A stretch of DNA of 64,000 bases from NCBI GenBank assembly GCA_937873495.1, contig CALMXZ010000011.1:248001-312000 (forward strand), given 5' to 3'. A model generated the notes under the pieces. It was not told the origin of the DNA. It was given only the letters and a program-made list of their open reading frames with translations, and searched no databases. Every line of letters starts with the position of its first letter. The first letter of the stretch is position 1. Shown in pieces: positions 55,112-62,842 of this stretch. Made by a program: the position numbers and the translations under genes. Source of the stretch: an uncultured Trueperaceae bacterium. Its GTDB lineage: Bacteria; Deinococcota; Deinococci; Deinococcales; Trueperaceae.

Positions 55112-56023
55112 GTGCGCTTCGTCTGCGTCACGCCGAACGCCGCCGTCGACCGCATCCTGCACTTGAACCAGCCGCGCGCCCCGCACGGCTTGAACCGCGT
55201 GGCACGCGTGATCGAGTCGGCGGGCGGCAAGGGGATGAACGTCGCGCGCGTCCTCAAGGCCCTCGGCGCCGAGGTCACGGTGGCGGGGTTCCTCGCCGGC
55301 CTCAACGCCGGCCGGTTCAAGGCGCTTCTCGAGCGCGACGGCCTGGACGGACCCTTCGTCCAGGTAGCCGGCGAGACGCGCGAGTGCCAGATCCTGGTGG
55401 ACGGCACCGGGCAACCGATGGAGATCAACGACCCTGGGCCATGGGCCGATGCAAGCGATTGGGAGCGGCTCGCCGCCGAGCTGCCGGAAGGGCGCCTGGT
55501 CGTCTCGGGGAGCCTGCCGCGGGGCCTCTCGCCCGAGGAGTTCAAGAGCTTCCTCACCGACGTCGCCGAACGGCGTGGGGAGGAGCCGATCGTCGATACG
55601 AGCGGGCCGTTCCTCGTCGCGGCGGTCGCCGCCGGCGCCGCCCTAGTCAAACCGAACGAGCACGAGATCGGGCTCCTGAGCGCTGGGGTCGCCGACCCCG
55701 TCGAGGCCGCCAAAGAGGTCAACGCCCGCACCGGCGTCCCGGTCCTGCTCACGCTCGGAGCGGCCGGCGCCGCGTACGTCGGCGTGGAGAGCGCCTTCGT
55801 GCCCGCGCCGGCGATCGATGCCGTCAACCCCGTCGCGTCGGGCGACTGCCTGCTGGCCGCCTTCCTGTGGGCGAGCGCCGAAGCCTGGCCGCCTGCCGAA
55901 GCGCTGCGGCTGGGTGTAGCGGCCGGCGCGGCCAACGCTCGGCACGGTGGCGGCGGACGGCTGAGCCGCGAGCAGGTCTTCGAGCAGCTCCGCCAGGTGG
56001 CACCGGCCGGCGCGCTCGGTTGA
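55112..56023 (+). CDS. PfkB-family sugar-phosphate kinase (1-phosphofructokinase-like)
   Basis: This 303-aa kinase has the two family signatures: AGGKGMNVARVLKALGAEVTVAGFLAG near the start and the C-terminal NPVASGDCLLAAF with the catalytic Asp (normally GAGD, here ASGD). VKPNEHEIGLL is also typical of the hexose-phosphate group. The opening TPNAAVDRI fits 1-phosphofructokinase or tagatose-6-phosphate kinase; no PTS or fru genes are adjacent to settle it. It starts with GTG behind GGTGAAGG. Confidence 0.88.
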   Translation: MRFVCVTPNAAVDRILHLNQPRAPHGLNRVARVIESAGGKGMNVARVLKALGAEVTVAGFLAGLNAGRFKALLERDGLDGPFVQVAGETRECQILVDGTGQPMEINDPGPWADASDWERLAAELPEGRLVVSGSLPRGLSPEEFKSFLTDVAERRGEEPIVDTSGPFLVAAVAAGAALVKPNEHEIGLLSAGVADPVEAAKEVNARTGVPVLLTLGAAGAAYVGVESAFVPAPAIDAVNPVASGDCLLAAFLWASAEAWPPAEALRLGVAAGAANARHGGGGRLSREQVFEQLRQVAPAGALG

Positions 56024-56055
56024 GGCGCGCTACCGTCCGGCCCGCACGCTCATCG

Positions 56056-57087
56056 TCACTGCGCCTCCAGCGCCGCCTCGGTAAGCCCGACGTAGTCGAT
56101 GGCGCCCGAGGCCATGCCCGCCTGGATCTCGCTCAGACGTGCGCGTAGCGCCTCAGGCACGTACTGCTCGTAGAGAGCGTCCTCGGCCAGGGAGATGGCG
56201 CCTTCCTTCACGCCGGCGCGCTCGACCGTCCCGTACGGCAACTCGCCGGCCATGGTGCGCTCGACCACGGCGTAGATGGAGTTGTCGAGGCGTTTGAGCA
56301 CGCTCGCCAGGATCACGCCGGGCGCGTCGCCGTTCTGGTTCGTGTTGACCCCGACGGCATAACCGCCCGACTCGCCGGCCGCGCGGTACACGCCGCCGTC
56401 ACCACCGCCCGTGACCGCCATGACCGCGGTGGCACCGCGGTTGAACATGCCGAGGGCCAGGTCGCGCGCGCGGCTCGGATCGTTCCAGTCGCCGACGACG
56501 GCGTAGAGGACGGTCGCCCCTTCGGTCACGTACCGCGCGCCGGCGGCGAAGCCGGGGTGGATCTTCGTGTCCATCGCCGGGTACGGCGTGCCGGCGAGGA
56601 GCCCGATCGTCGGGTTGGCGAGGTCCCTGCTCGAGCCGTCCGCCCCGGCGAGCAGCCCCGCGACGGCTCCGCCGAGGAAGCCGAGGGCCTCGTCCGAGTA
56701 CACGAGCGAGTAGACGTTGGGCTGGTCGGGGGCGGCGGCATCCAGCACCGCCCACTTCTGCCCCGGGAAGTACTGGGACACTTCCCGGACGATCTGCGGC
56801 ATGCCCTCGGTGAACGTGACGATGAGCTCGAACCTGCCGCTCGCCGCCAGCGCCATCGCCCCCGACTCCCAGTCGGAGGCGGCCCCGCCCTCCAGCACGC
56901 GCACGGCCACGTTCGGGAACGCCTCGCGCACCCGCTCGACACCGGCCGTGATGGGCGGCTCGATCGGGTTCCCCCCTAGCCGACCAGGGAAGAAGACCGC
57001 GACCTCGAACGCATCGCCCTGCGCCCACGCGAACGCCAGGACCAGCGGGAGCAGCAGGACCATCAGGGTCTTCGGGGAACGTCTCAT
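56056..57087 (-). CDS. BMP-family ABC transporter substrate-binding protein
   Basis: The 343-aa exported protein has a signal peptide (LMVLLLPLVLAFAWAQ) and the Bmp/PnrA fold (VAVFFPGRLGGNPIEPPITAGVERVREAFP, LVYSDEALGFLGGAVAGLLA, GGGDGGVYRAAGE, GVNTNQNGDAPGVILASVLKRLDNSIYAVVE). PnrA-type proteins bind purine nucleosides. No lipobox cysteine is seen, so it may be periplasmic rather than lipid-anchored. AAGGAGA precedes the ATG. The permease and ATPase genes are not next to it. Confidence 0.88.
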   Translation of the reverse strand: MRRSPKTLMVLLLPLVLAFAWAQGDAFEVAVFFPGRLGGNPIEPPITAGVERVREAFPNVAVRVLEGGAASDWESGAMALAASGRFELIVTFTEGMPQIVREVSQYFPGQKWAVLDAAAPDQPNVYSLVYSDEALGFLGGAVAGLLAGADGSSRDLANPTIGLLAGTPYPAMDTKIHPGFAAGARYVTEGATVLYAVVGDWNDPSRARDLALGMFNRGATAVMAVTGGGDGGVYRAAGESGGYAVGVNTNQNGDAPGVILASVLKRLDNSIYAVVERTMAGELPYGTVERAGVKEGAISLAEDALYEQYVPEALRARLSEIQAGMASGAIDYVGLTEAALEAQ

Positions 57088-57267
57088 CGGGCTCTCCTTC
57101 TCGTGCCGCCGGCGGCGCCGCGGCCCCAAGGTGCCGATGATAGCCTCGCCCGCGCGCTCGGCTGGTCGCGCGGTGGCTCCGGCCGGCCCGCCTCCCGTGC
57201 CCCCGCTACTGGTCGTCCGCTCCCGCGCTCCTCGCCTAGAATCTGAGCGTTGGGAGGCTCGAACCAC

Positions 57268-57687
57268 ATGCCCTGGTGGAGCTATGCGTTGCTTTCGGCA
57301 GTAGCCGCGTCCGCGACGGCGATCCTCGCGAAGATCGGCGTGAAGGACGTGCCCTCGAACCTGGCTACCGCGATACGGACGGTCGTGGTGCTGGTGTTCG
57401 CGTGGGGCGTCACCTTCGCGCTCAATGAGCACCACGCCCTGAAGGAGCTGAAGCCGCGCTCGGTGACGTTCCTCGTGCTGTCGGGCATCGCGACGGGCGC
57501 TTCCTGGATCGCCTACTTCAAGGCGCTACAGCTGGCGCCCGCGTCGCGCGTCGCGCCTCTCGACAAGCTCAGCTTGGCGCTCACCATCGTCCTCGCCGCC
57601 GTTGTGCTCGGCGAGCAGATCTCCTGGAAGCTCGGGCTGGGCGTGGCCTTCATGGTGGTGGGGGCGCTCCTGACCATCTCGAAGTGA
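57268..57687 (+). CDS. EamA-type small membrane transporter
   Basis: This 139-aa protein has one EamA domain with four to five helices (WSYALLSAVAASATAILAKIGVKDVPSNLATAIRTVVVL, RVAPLDKLSLALTIVLAAVVLGEQISW), half the size of ordinary two-domain members, so it must act as a dimer. TAGAAT (57237-57242) ends 7 nt before an in-frame TTG at 57250, which would add six residues by leaderless initiation. The ATG at 57268 has GGGAGG 10 nt upstream. Confidence 0.83.
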   Translation: MPWWSYALLSAVAASATAILAKIGVKDVPSNLATAIRTVVVLVFAWGVTFALNEHHALKELKPRSVTFLVLSGIATGASWIAYFKALQLAPASRVAPLDKLSLALTIVLAAVVLGEQISWKLGLGVAFMVVGALLTISK

Positions 57688-57694
57688 GCGACCG

Positions 57695-58762
57695 TCAGCC
57701 CTTCAGGATGATGTCGTAGGCCTCCCCTATCAGCTTGAACTGCTCCTCGGCCAGCTTGACCATGGCGCGCGGCATCTTCTTCGAGCGCATGGCGTCAGGA
57801 TGCACGGCGGCGCGCAGCTCCCGGTAGCGTTGCTCGATCTGGACCCTTGACGCGCCCTCCTGCATCTCCAGCACCAGCAGCGCCTCGGCGACGGTGCGCG
57901 GACGCGCCTGGCCCCCCGCGGGCTGCCTCTGATCCTGACTTTCCGTGCGGCCGGCACGGAGGCCGGCCTGGTAGGAAGCCTGGCGCTCCACCCGGATGCG
58001 CTCCTCGACGCTCGCCATGACCGTGCGCTGCCCGTCGGTCACGCCCCGACCGTAGGCCTCGGAGGCAAGCCTCTGCGCCTCGCCGACGCCGTCCGAGCGC
58101 CCTTGAACGTAGGCCGCGTTGGCGGCGGACGAGACGCGCGTCTGAACGTCCGCCCCGTTGAAGAGCCGCGTCGCGTCGCGACGACCCTGCTCGAGGCCCG
58201 CGGTGAAGCGCTCGTCGATCAGCTTCGTCAGGTACGCCCTTGCCAGTTCCGTCTGCCGCGCCGAACTGGTCTTGACGACCTCCTCCAGCTCGTCGGAGAC
58301 CGCCGACACGTGGGCCGCCACCGAGTCGGGAGCCGCCGAGAACCGCGCGTAGTCGCGAGGCGCCATGGCCCTGAACAGCCAGACGCCGAGCCCCGCGCAT
58401 GCGGCGGCCAGCACGAGCCAGTGCCACGGCTCGACGTTCGCCGCCCAGCCGGACTGGCCGGGCAGCACGCCGGCGGCGCCCGCGAGCGCGGCACCGACCA
58501 GGGCGCAGCCACCCACGAGCACCCCTACGATCGCGCGTTCCCGACGGCGCACGAAGACCGCCACGCGCCACCGCTCCGCCTCGGCCTGGTGCGCCCACGC
58601 GTGCCTGTAACCGAGCCGCACGCCGTCGCGGTAGAGGGACTCGATGAGGAGGTCGGCCTGGGGCAGGTCGCGGACCTCCTTCGCGGCGCGCCGGGCCTGG
58701 TTGCCGCGCGCCAGGAGCCACACGACGATGACGGCGACCGCCACCCATACGAGGAGGCCCAT
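57695..58762 (-). CDS. Membrane-anchored J-domain (DnaJ-like) protein
   Basis: The 355-aa protein starts with a membrane helix (LLVWVAVAVIVVWLLA). Two further helices follow (about 78-100 and 113-130). Next come a long helical region with Arg/Glu-rich segments, then a C-terminal J domain: AEALLVLEMQEGASRVQIEQRYRELRAAVHPDAMRSKKMPRAMVKLAEEQFKLIGEAYDIIL. The HPD motif needed to stimulate DnaK is present. It is probably a membrane co-chaperone; most DnaJ proteins carry the J domain at the N terminus instead. It converges with the EamA gene. Confidence 0.83.
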   Translation of the reverse strand: MGLLVWVAVAVIVVWLLARGNQARRAAKEVRDLPQADLLIESLYRDGVRLGYRHAWAHQAEAERWRVAVFVRRRERAIVGVLVGGCALVGAALAGAAGVLPGQSGWAANVEPWHWLVLAAACAGLGVWLFRAMAPRDYARFSAAPDSVAAHVSAVSDELEEVVKTSSARQTELARAYLTKLIDERFTAGLEQGRRDATRLFNGADVQTRVSSAANAAYVQGRSDGVGEAQRLASEAYGRGVTDGQRTVMASVEERIRVERQASYQAGLRAGRTESQDQRQPAGGQARPRTVAEALLVLEMQEGASRVQIEQRYRELRAAVHPDAMRSKKMPRAMVKLAEEQFKLIGEAYDIILKG

Positions 58763-58950
58763 CAGCCTGCCGCCCGCGCGTGAGGCACTATCCGGTCGTA
58801 GATGACTAGGTCGGTCACCAGCGCCTCAAAGCGTACCGAACCGGGCAGCGGAAGCAGCACAACTACCAACCAGCGTAGTAGCGACCGTTGGCAGCCGAGC
58901 AGAAGAGCGTGGAGAGGGAGCCGGCTACGGTGCCGCGAGAGACGGTTGCG

Positions 58951-58984
58951 CGTACCGGATTCCGGCGCGCCGGAATCCGGTACG
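58951..58984. promoter_or_regulatory. 34-bp perfect palindrome: likely autoregulatory operator
   Basis: The half-site CGTACCGGATTCCGGCG (58951-58967) is followed by its exact reverse complement (58968-58984). It overlaps the -10 box TACGAT (58981-58986) of the antitoxin gene, which lies 6 nt before the ATG. Repression by the toxin-antitoxin complex is the natural reading. Confidence 0.75.
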
Positions 58985-58992
58985 ATGCTGGT

Positions 58993-59250
58993 ATGAGCCT
59001 GGTCAAACTCGGCAAGAAAGGGCAGGTGTCCATCCCCAAGGCGCTCCTCGACCGCCTCGGCATGGAGGGCGAGCAGATGCTGCTGGCGGACGCCACCGAC
59101 GACGGCGCCATCGTTCTACGGCCGACGGGCGTGTATCCGATAGAGATCTACAGCGAGGACCGCGTCCAGGAGTTCCTCGACGAGGACACCCTTCCACGAG
59201 CACTCGAGGAGTCGGCGGCAGAGCACCTCTCGAGGCGCCACGGCAAGTGA
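58993..59250 (+). CDS. AbrB/MazE-type antitoxin
   Basis: The 85-aa protein opens with a swapped-hairpin AbrB domain (MSLVKLGKKGQVSIPKALLDRLGMEGEQMLLADATDDGAIVLRP) that binds DNA. Its C-terminal tail (EIYSEDRVQEFLDEDTLPRALEE) is acidic, as in antitoxins that mask a partner. It is followed 12 bp later by a PIN toxin gene. Its promoter is covered by a long palindrome. The start follows TACGAT by 6 nt. Confidence 0.87.
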   Translation: MSLVKLGKKGQVSIPKALLDRLGMEGEQMLLADATDDGAIVLRPTGVYPIEIYSEDRVQEFLDEDTLPRALEESAAEHLSRRHGK

Positions 59251-59262
59251 GGCGGGTCGCTC

Positions 59263-59688
59263 GTGCGCGAACGCTTGTTCCTCGACGCAAACGTCCTCTT
59301 CACGGCCACCATCTCCCCTGAGGGCGTGAGCCGTCGCATCCTGGAGTTCGCCGGCGCCGACGCCTGCGAACTCCTCACGTCCTCGTTCGCCTTCGAAGAG
59401 ACGCTCCGCAACATCCGCGCAAGGTACCCGGCGCACTTGGCGGAGTTGCGAACCGTCGCCGGTCAGATCGGGTTCGTGCCCGAGGCGGGCGAAGCGCTCG
59501 TCGCTCTGTCCGCGAAGCACCTTCCGCCCAAGGACGCGCCCATCCTGGCCGCAGCCCTAGGCGCCAACGCCACGGTGCTCGTTACCGGTGACCGGCGGCA
59601 TTTCGGCGCCTTGTTCGGCAAGACGCTGAACCGAACGGTGACCGTCCTCCCACCCAGGGACGCTCTCGAGCGCCTGCTCCGCCAATAG
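59263..59688 (+). CDS. PIN-domain toxin (VapC-like)
   Basis: The 141-aa protein is a PIN-type ribonuclease by its acidic residues: LFLDANVLF, an E in SFAFEETLRNI, KDAPILAAAL and VTGDRRHFG. With the preceding antitoxin it forms a type II toxin-antitoxin pair. PIN toxins usually cleave tRNA or rRNA; the target here is unknown. It starts with GTG 12 bp after the antitoxin gene. Confidence 0.85.
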   Translation: MRERLFLDANVLFTATISPEGVSRRILEFAGADACELLTSSFAFEETLRNIRARYPAHLAELRTVAGQIGFVPEAGEALVALSAKHLPPKDAPILAAALGANATVLVTGDRRHFGALFGKTLNRTVTVLPPRDALERLLRQ

Positions 59689-59704
59689 TCGGGGTCGAGG
59701 TCGT

Positions 59705-59772
59705 CGAGGGTTCATGCAGGACGTGGCGGGCGTAGATGTCCGCGATGGCCGCCAGGTCGCGTCTCGGATCAT
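59705..59772 (-). pseudogene. Remnant of a GNAT (phosphinothricin-type) acetyltransferase gene
   Basis: On the minus strand an ATG at 59772 reads MIRDA. After a frame change, the next 18 residues read DLAAIADIYARHVLHEPS. Together these match the usual start of this acetyltransferase family (MIRDAT..DLxAIxxIYxxHVLH). The rest of the gene is missing; the homology ends just before the 3' end of the PIN toxin gene. Recognition is by eye on a short segment. Confidence 0.45.
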
Positions 59773-59806
59773 CCGTTCGCCTCGTAACCGCCCCGATAAC
59801 CAGAAC

Positions 59807-59838
59807 AGGACGTGCTCCTTTAACGCGAGACACGTCCT
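59807..59838 (-). terminator. Inverted repeat downstream of tRNA-Lys
   Basis: AGGACGTG (59807-59814) pairs with CACGTCCT (59831-59838), starting 11 nt after the tRNA 3' end on the minus strand. Confidence 0.4.
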
Positions 59839-59848
59839 ATCGTGCGTG

Positions 59849-59924
59849 TGGTGGGTCGTGTAGGACTCGAACCTACAACCTACTGATTAAGAGTCAGCTG
59901 CTCTACCGGTTGAGCTAACGACCC
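59849..59924 (-). tRNA. tRNA-Lys (anticodon CTT)
   Basis: A 76-nt cloverleaf on the minus strand with acceptor GGGTCGT/ACGACCC and D-stem GCTC/GAGC. The anticodon loop is CTCTTAA (anticodon CTT, reading AAG), the T-arm is GTAGG-TTCGAGT-CCTAC, and CCA is encoded. Confidence 0.95.
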
Positions 59925-59956
59925 ACGGCGACGCGCTTAGCGCGCGAACGTCGTGA

Positions 59957-59986
59957 AGTGTACGCAATGAGGCTGGGCATGGTCAA
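59957..59986 (-). promoter_or_regulatory. Promoter of tRNA-Lys
   Basis: On the minus strand TTGACC (complement of 59981-59986) and TACACT (complement of 59957-59962) are 18 bp apart, the same layout as the tRNA-Ala promoter. Confidence 0.75.
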
Positions 59987-60077
59987 CCGCTTCGGGGCGA
60001 ATCGTTGGCGGGTTCGTGGCCATCCGATCGGGAGCGCGGGCGGGCGGCAGGCGGCTCCCGCGCCGGCCGCCCGTCGG

Positions 60078-60117
60078 TTGACAACGACTGTTGCAAGTTC
60101 GTATGTTTGTACAACAG
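60078..60117 (+). promoter_or_regulatory. Promoter and possible operator of the peptide ABC importer operon
   Basis: TTGACA (60078-60083) and TATGTT (60102-60107) are 18 bp apart. CTGTTG (60088-60093) and CAACAG (60112-60117) form an inverted repeat around the -10 box, and TTGTACAA (60107-60114) is itself palindromic. Binding of a repressor, perhaps GntR-type, is possible. Confidence 0.6.
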
Positions 60118-60204
60118 CACGTGTACGAAGAGCAGGCGCCCAGGCAGGTGGCAAGGGCGGAGCAGGACCCCACCGCGACAGGCCGGTGGCCCAAGGAGGA
60201 CGGC

Positions 60205-61716
60205 ATGCATCGGATGAAATGGTTGCTCATATCGCTGGCAGCTCTGGTCTTCATGTCGGCCGGCGCCGAGAAACTGACGTTCGTTCTGGACGTCACGGAG
60301 AACCGGTCCGACGAGGGCCAGGCGATCGTCGCCCAACTACAGGCCATCGGCATCGACGCGTCGTTGCGGGTCTGGCAATCGACCGTACTGAGGGACGAGA
60401 TGCTGGCCGGCAACCGCTCGGCTTCCACCTCGGACTGGGGGAGCGCCTACTTCGACCCGTTCGATCTGGCCATCCCCAAGCTCCGCACCAAGGACCGCGG
60501 GAACTACTCCTTCTACTCGAACCCGGCCGTGGACGAGGCCTTCCGTATCGCCTCGACCTCCATAGACGACGCTACTCGCAGCGAGGCGTACCTCACGGCG
60601 CAGAGACAGATCTTCGCGGACGCGCCGCTGGTGTTCAGTTACGTACTCCAGAACATCGAAGCGGCCTCCGACAACGTTCGGGGCTGGGAACCGGCAGCCG
60701 ACAACAGCGAGAACTTCGCCAGAGCCTCGGTCATAGGCTCGGACACGCTCGTGATCGGCATGCGCGTCGATGCCATCGTTACGCTCGATCCCGCCATGTA
60801 CCGCGACCGCGACACCGAGGCGGTGCTCCGCAACATCTTCGACGCCCTCACCATCCCCACCGCCCAGGGCCAAGTACAGCCGCACCTAGCGACCGCTTGG
60901 CGGGTCGTCGATCCACTGACCTACGAGTTCGACCTGCGCTCGGGCGTGACCTTCAGCAACGGCGAGGTCCTGGACGCCGACGACGTGGTCTTCACCTTCG
61001 AGCGCATCCTGACGGAGGGCGCCATCGACGGCGCCACGAGCCCGCGCGCCGGCCTGCTCGGCCCGATCGACCACGTCGAGAAGGTCGACGCGACGACCGT
61101 CCGCTTCGTCTACAAAGAGACCTTCCCGCAAGAGCTCGTCCTGCAGGCCCTCACCCACTTCCAGATCGTGCCGAAGGACTACCTGAGCGAGGTAGGCGTG
61201 GCGGCCTTCACCGCCAAGCCGATCGGCTCCGGTCCGTTCGCCTACGCGCGCGGAGCCCTCGATTCGCAGGTCGTGCTCGAGGCCAACCCCACCCATTGGA
61301 ACGGCGCGCCCGAGTTGAAGAGCGTCGTGTGGCAGATGATGCCGGAAGCGTCCACGCGCATCGCCGCGCTCCTCGCGGGCGAGGTCCACGTGATCCAAGC
61401 CGTTCCGCCAGACCTGGTCGAACGCATCGCCAGCGTGCCGGGAGTGGGCGTTCACACCGCGCTTGGAACGCGCTCCTATCAGATCGAGCTGAACAACGCC
61501 GCCGCGCCGTTCAACGACACGCGCGTGCGCCAGGCGCTGAACTACGCGATCGATTGGGACAGCATCCTGAAGAACATCTACCGGGGCTACGCCGATAGGC
61601 TGTCCACGGTGTTCCTCCCGAGCGGCTTCGGCTACGCTCAGGACCTGGCGCCCTACCCGTACGATCCGGCCAAGGCCAAGGAGCTCCTCCGCCAGGCCGG
61701 CTACGAGACGAACTGA
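60205..61716 (+). CDS. ABC transporter substrate-binding protein (SBP_bac_5) in circularly permuted order
   Basis: This 503-aa exported protein belongs to the DppA/OppA class, but its parts are in swapped order. After the signal peptide (residues 1-21), residues 22-175 match the usual C-terminal segment: AIVAQLQAIGIDASLRVW, NYSFYSNPAVDEAF, AEDAP-like FADAPLVFSY, DNVRGWEP. Residues 180-503 match the usual N-terminal two-thirds: TLVIGMRVDAIVTLDP, ADDVVFTFER, PIGSGPF, VRQALNYAID. They end at YDPAKAKELLRQAGY, the point where the segment found here at residue 22 would normally continue. The likely role is capture of peptides or similar ligands for the two permeases downstream. AAGGAGG lies 5 nt before the ATG, so the start is firm. 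No internal stop or frameshift is seen. Confidence 0.85.
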   Translation: MHRMKWLLISLAALVFMSAGAEKLTFVLDVTENRSDEGQAIVAQLQAIGIDASLRVWQSTVLRDEMLAGNRSASTSDWGSAYFDPFDLAIPKLRTKDRGNYSFYSNPAVDEAFRIASTSIDDATRSEAYLTAQRQIFADAPLVFSYVLQNIEAASDNVRGWEPAADNSENFARASVIGSDTLVIGMRVDAIVTLDPAMYRDRDTEAVLRNIFDALTIPTAQGQVQPHLATAWRVVDPLTYEFDLRSGVTFSNGEVLDADDVVFTFERILTEGAIDGATSPRAGLLGPIDHVEKVDATTVRFVYKETFPQELVLQALTHFQIVPKDYLSEVGVAAFTAKPIGSGPFAYARGALDSQVVLEANPTHWNGAPELKSVVWQMMPEASTRIAALLAGEVHVIQAVPPDLVERIASVPGVGVHTALGTRSYQIELNNAAAPFNDTRVRQALNYAIDWDSILKNIYRGYADRLSTVFLPSGFGYAQDLAPYPYDPAKAKELLRQAGYETN

Positions 61717-61731
61717 CCACCGGGTGATCAG

Positions 61732-61759
61732 GGTGGCGCCCCGCGCCAGGGGCGCCACC
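61732..61759 (+). terminator. Intercistronic hairpin after the binding-protein gene
   Basis: GGTGGCGCCCC (61732-61742) pairs with GGGGCGCCACC (61749-61759). Such stems often stabilise or partly terminate transcripts so that more binding protein than permease is made. Confidence 0.65.
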
Positions 61760-61834
61760 TCAGTGTCCAGCTGAGAGGGCCCGGATCCGCTCGCCGGCGG
61801 GGCCCCGCACCAACCCATTGGCAGTGAGGACCCG

Positions 61835-62842
61835 ATGCGCCTGACCAAGCTGCTCGAACGCGTGCTGTCCGCCATCCCGGTAGCCCTGGGGGTAGCCGTC
61901 CTCGCGTTCATGTTCCTGCGCTTCCTCCCCGGCGACCCGGTCGAGATCATGCTCGGCGACACGCAGGTATCGCAGCAGCAACTCGACTCGCTCAGGAGCC
62001 AGCTCCACCTCGACAAGCCGCTCCTCGCGCAGCTCGGCATCTTCCTGTCCGGCCTCATCCGGGGCGACCTCGGGGTGAGCATCGTCAAGAACGCGCCGGT
62101 GGCGAAGCTCATCGGGGACACCCTTCCCGCCACGATCGAACTGACCATCGCCACCGTCCTGGTAGGCATCCTCATCGCCATGCCCGTTGGCATCATCAGT
62201 GCCGTGCGGGCGGGCTCCTGGCTCGACCGCACGGCGCTGTCCGGCGCCCTGGTCGGGATCAGCATGCCCGCGTTCTGGTTCGGGCTGCTGATGATCCTGC
62301 TGTTCGCGGTCGAGTTGCGGGTCCTGCCAACGTCCGGCCGCATAGCGGCCACCATGGTGGTGGACAAGACCACCGGCTTCATGCTGGTTGACACGTTGCT
62401 GGCGGGCAACCTCAAGGCGTTCGGGGGCGCGCTCAAGCACTTGATCCTGCCGGCGCTCACGCTCGGGGTGGTGTTCGCGGCGGTGCTCGCCCGCGTGGTG
62501 CGCACGTCGATGCTCGAGGTGCTCGGTAAGGACTACGTGACGACCGCGCGCGCCAAAGGCCTGCGCGAGTGGGGCGTCATCCTCAAGCACGCACTGCGCA
62601 ACGCTCTCATACCGGCGCTCACGGTCACGGGCCTGCAGTTCGGTGAGCTGCTCGGCGGCAACATGATCGTCGAGACGGTCTTCGCCTGGCCCGGGCTCGG
62701 CAGGCTCGTCGTCAGCTCCATCTTCGCGCGCGACTACGTCGTCGTGCAGGCGGCCGTGATGCTCTACGCCCTCACCTACGTCGGAGCGAACCTCGTCGTC
62801 GACGCCCTCTACACGCTCCTGAACCCTCGGATCTCGCTGTGA
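61835..62842 (+). CDS. Peptide-type ABC transporter permease (DppB/OppB family)
   Basis: This 335-aa inner-membrane permease opens RLTKLLERVLSAIPVALGVAVLAFMFLRFLPGDPVEIMLG, the family signature. The LRSQLHLDKPLLAQ loop and the EAA-type coupling loop follow (KDYVTTARAKGLREWGVILKHALRNALIP). About six helices are present. GAGG precedes the ATG. Its stop overlaps the next permease start (GTGA). Confidence 0.94.
   Translation: MRLTKLLERVLSAIPVALGVAVLAFMFLRFLPGDPVEIMLGDTQVSQQQLDSLRSQLHLDKPLLAQLGIFLSGLIRGDLGVSIVKNAPVAKLIGDTLPATIELTIATVLVGILIAMPVGIISAVRAGSWLDRTALSGALVGISMPAFWFGLLMILLFAVELRVLPTSGRIAATMVVDKTTGFMLVDTLLAGNLKAFGGALKHLILPALTLGVVFAAVLARVVRTSMLEVLGKDYVTTARAKGLREWGVILKHALRNALIPALTVTGLQFGELLGGNMIVETVFAWPGLGRLVVSSIFARDYVVVQAAVMLYALTYVGANLVVDALYTLLNPRISL

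Noticed and set aside
57268-57687. EamA gene as a truncated pseudogene
   Set aside because: Single-domain EamA proteins of about 140 aa are a normal, widespread form, and the frame ends naturally.
60205-61716. Two broken binding-protein genes fused by chance
   Set aside because: One uninterrupted frame with a signal peptide, strong SD and promoter, each half of the family present once, and breakpoint exactly in a family loop. A permutation is simpler, although assembly error remains to be excluded.
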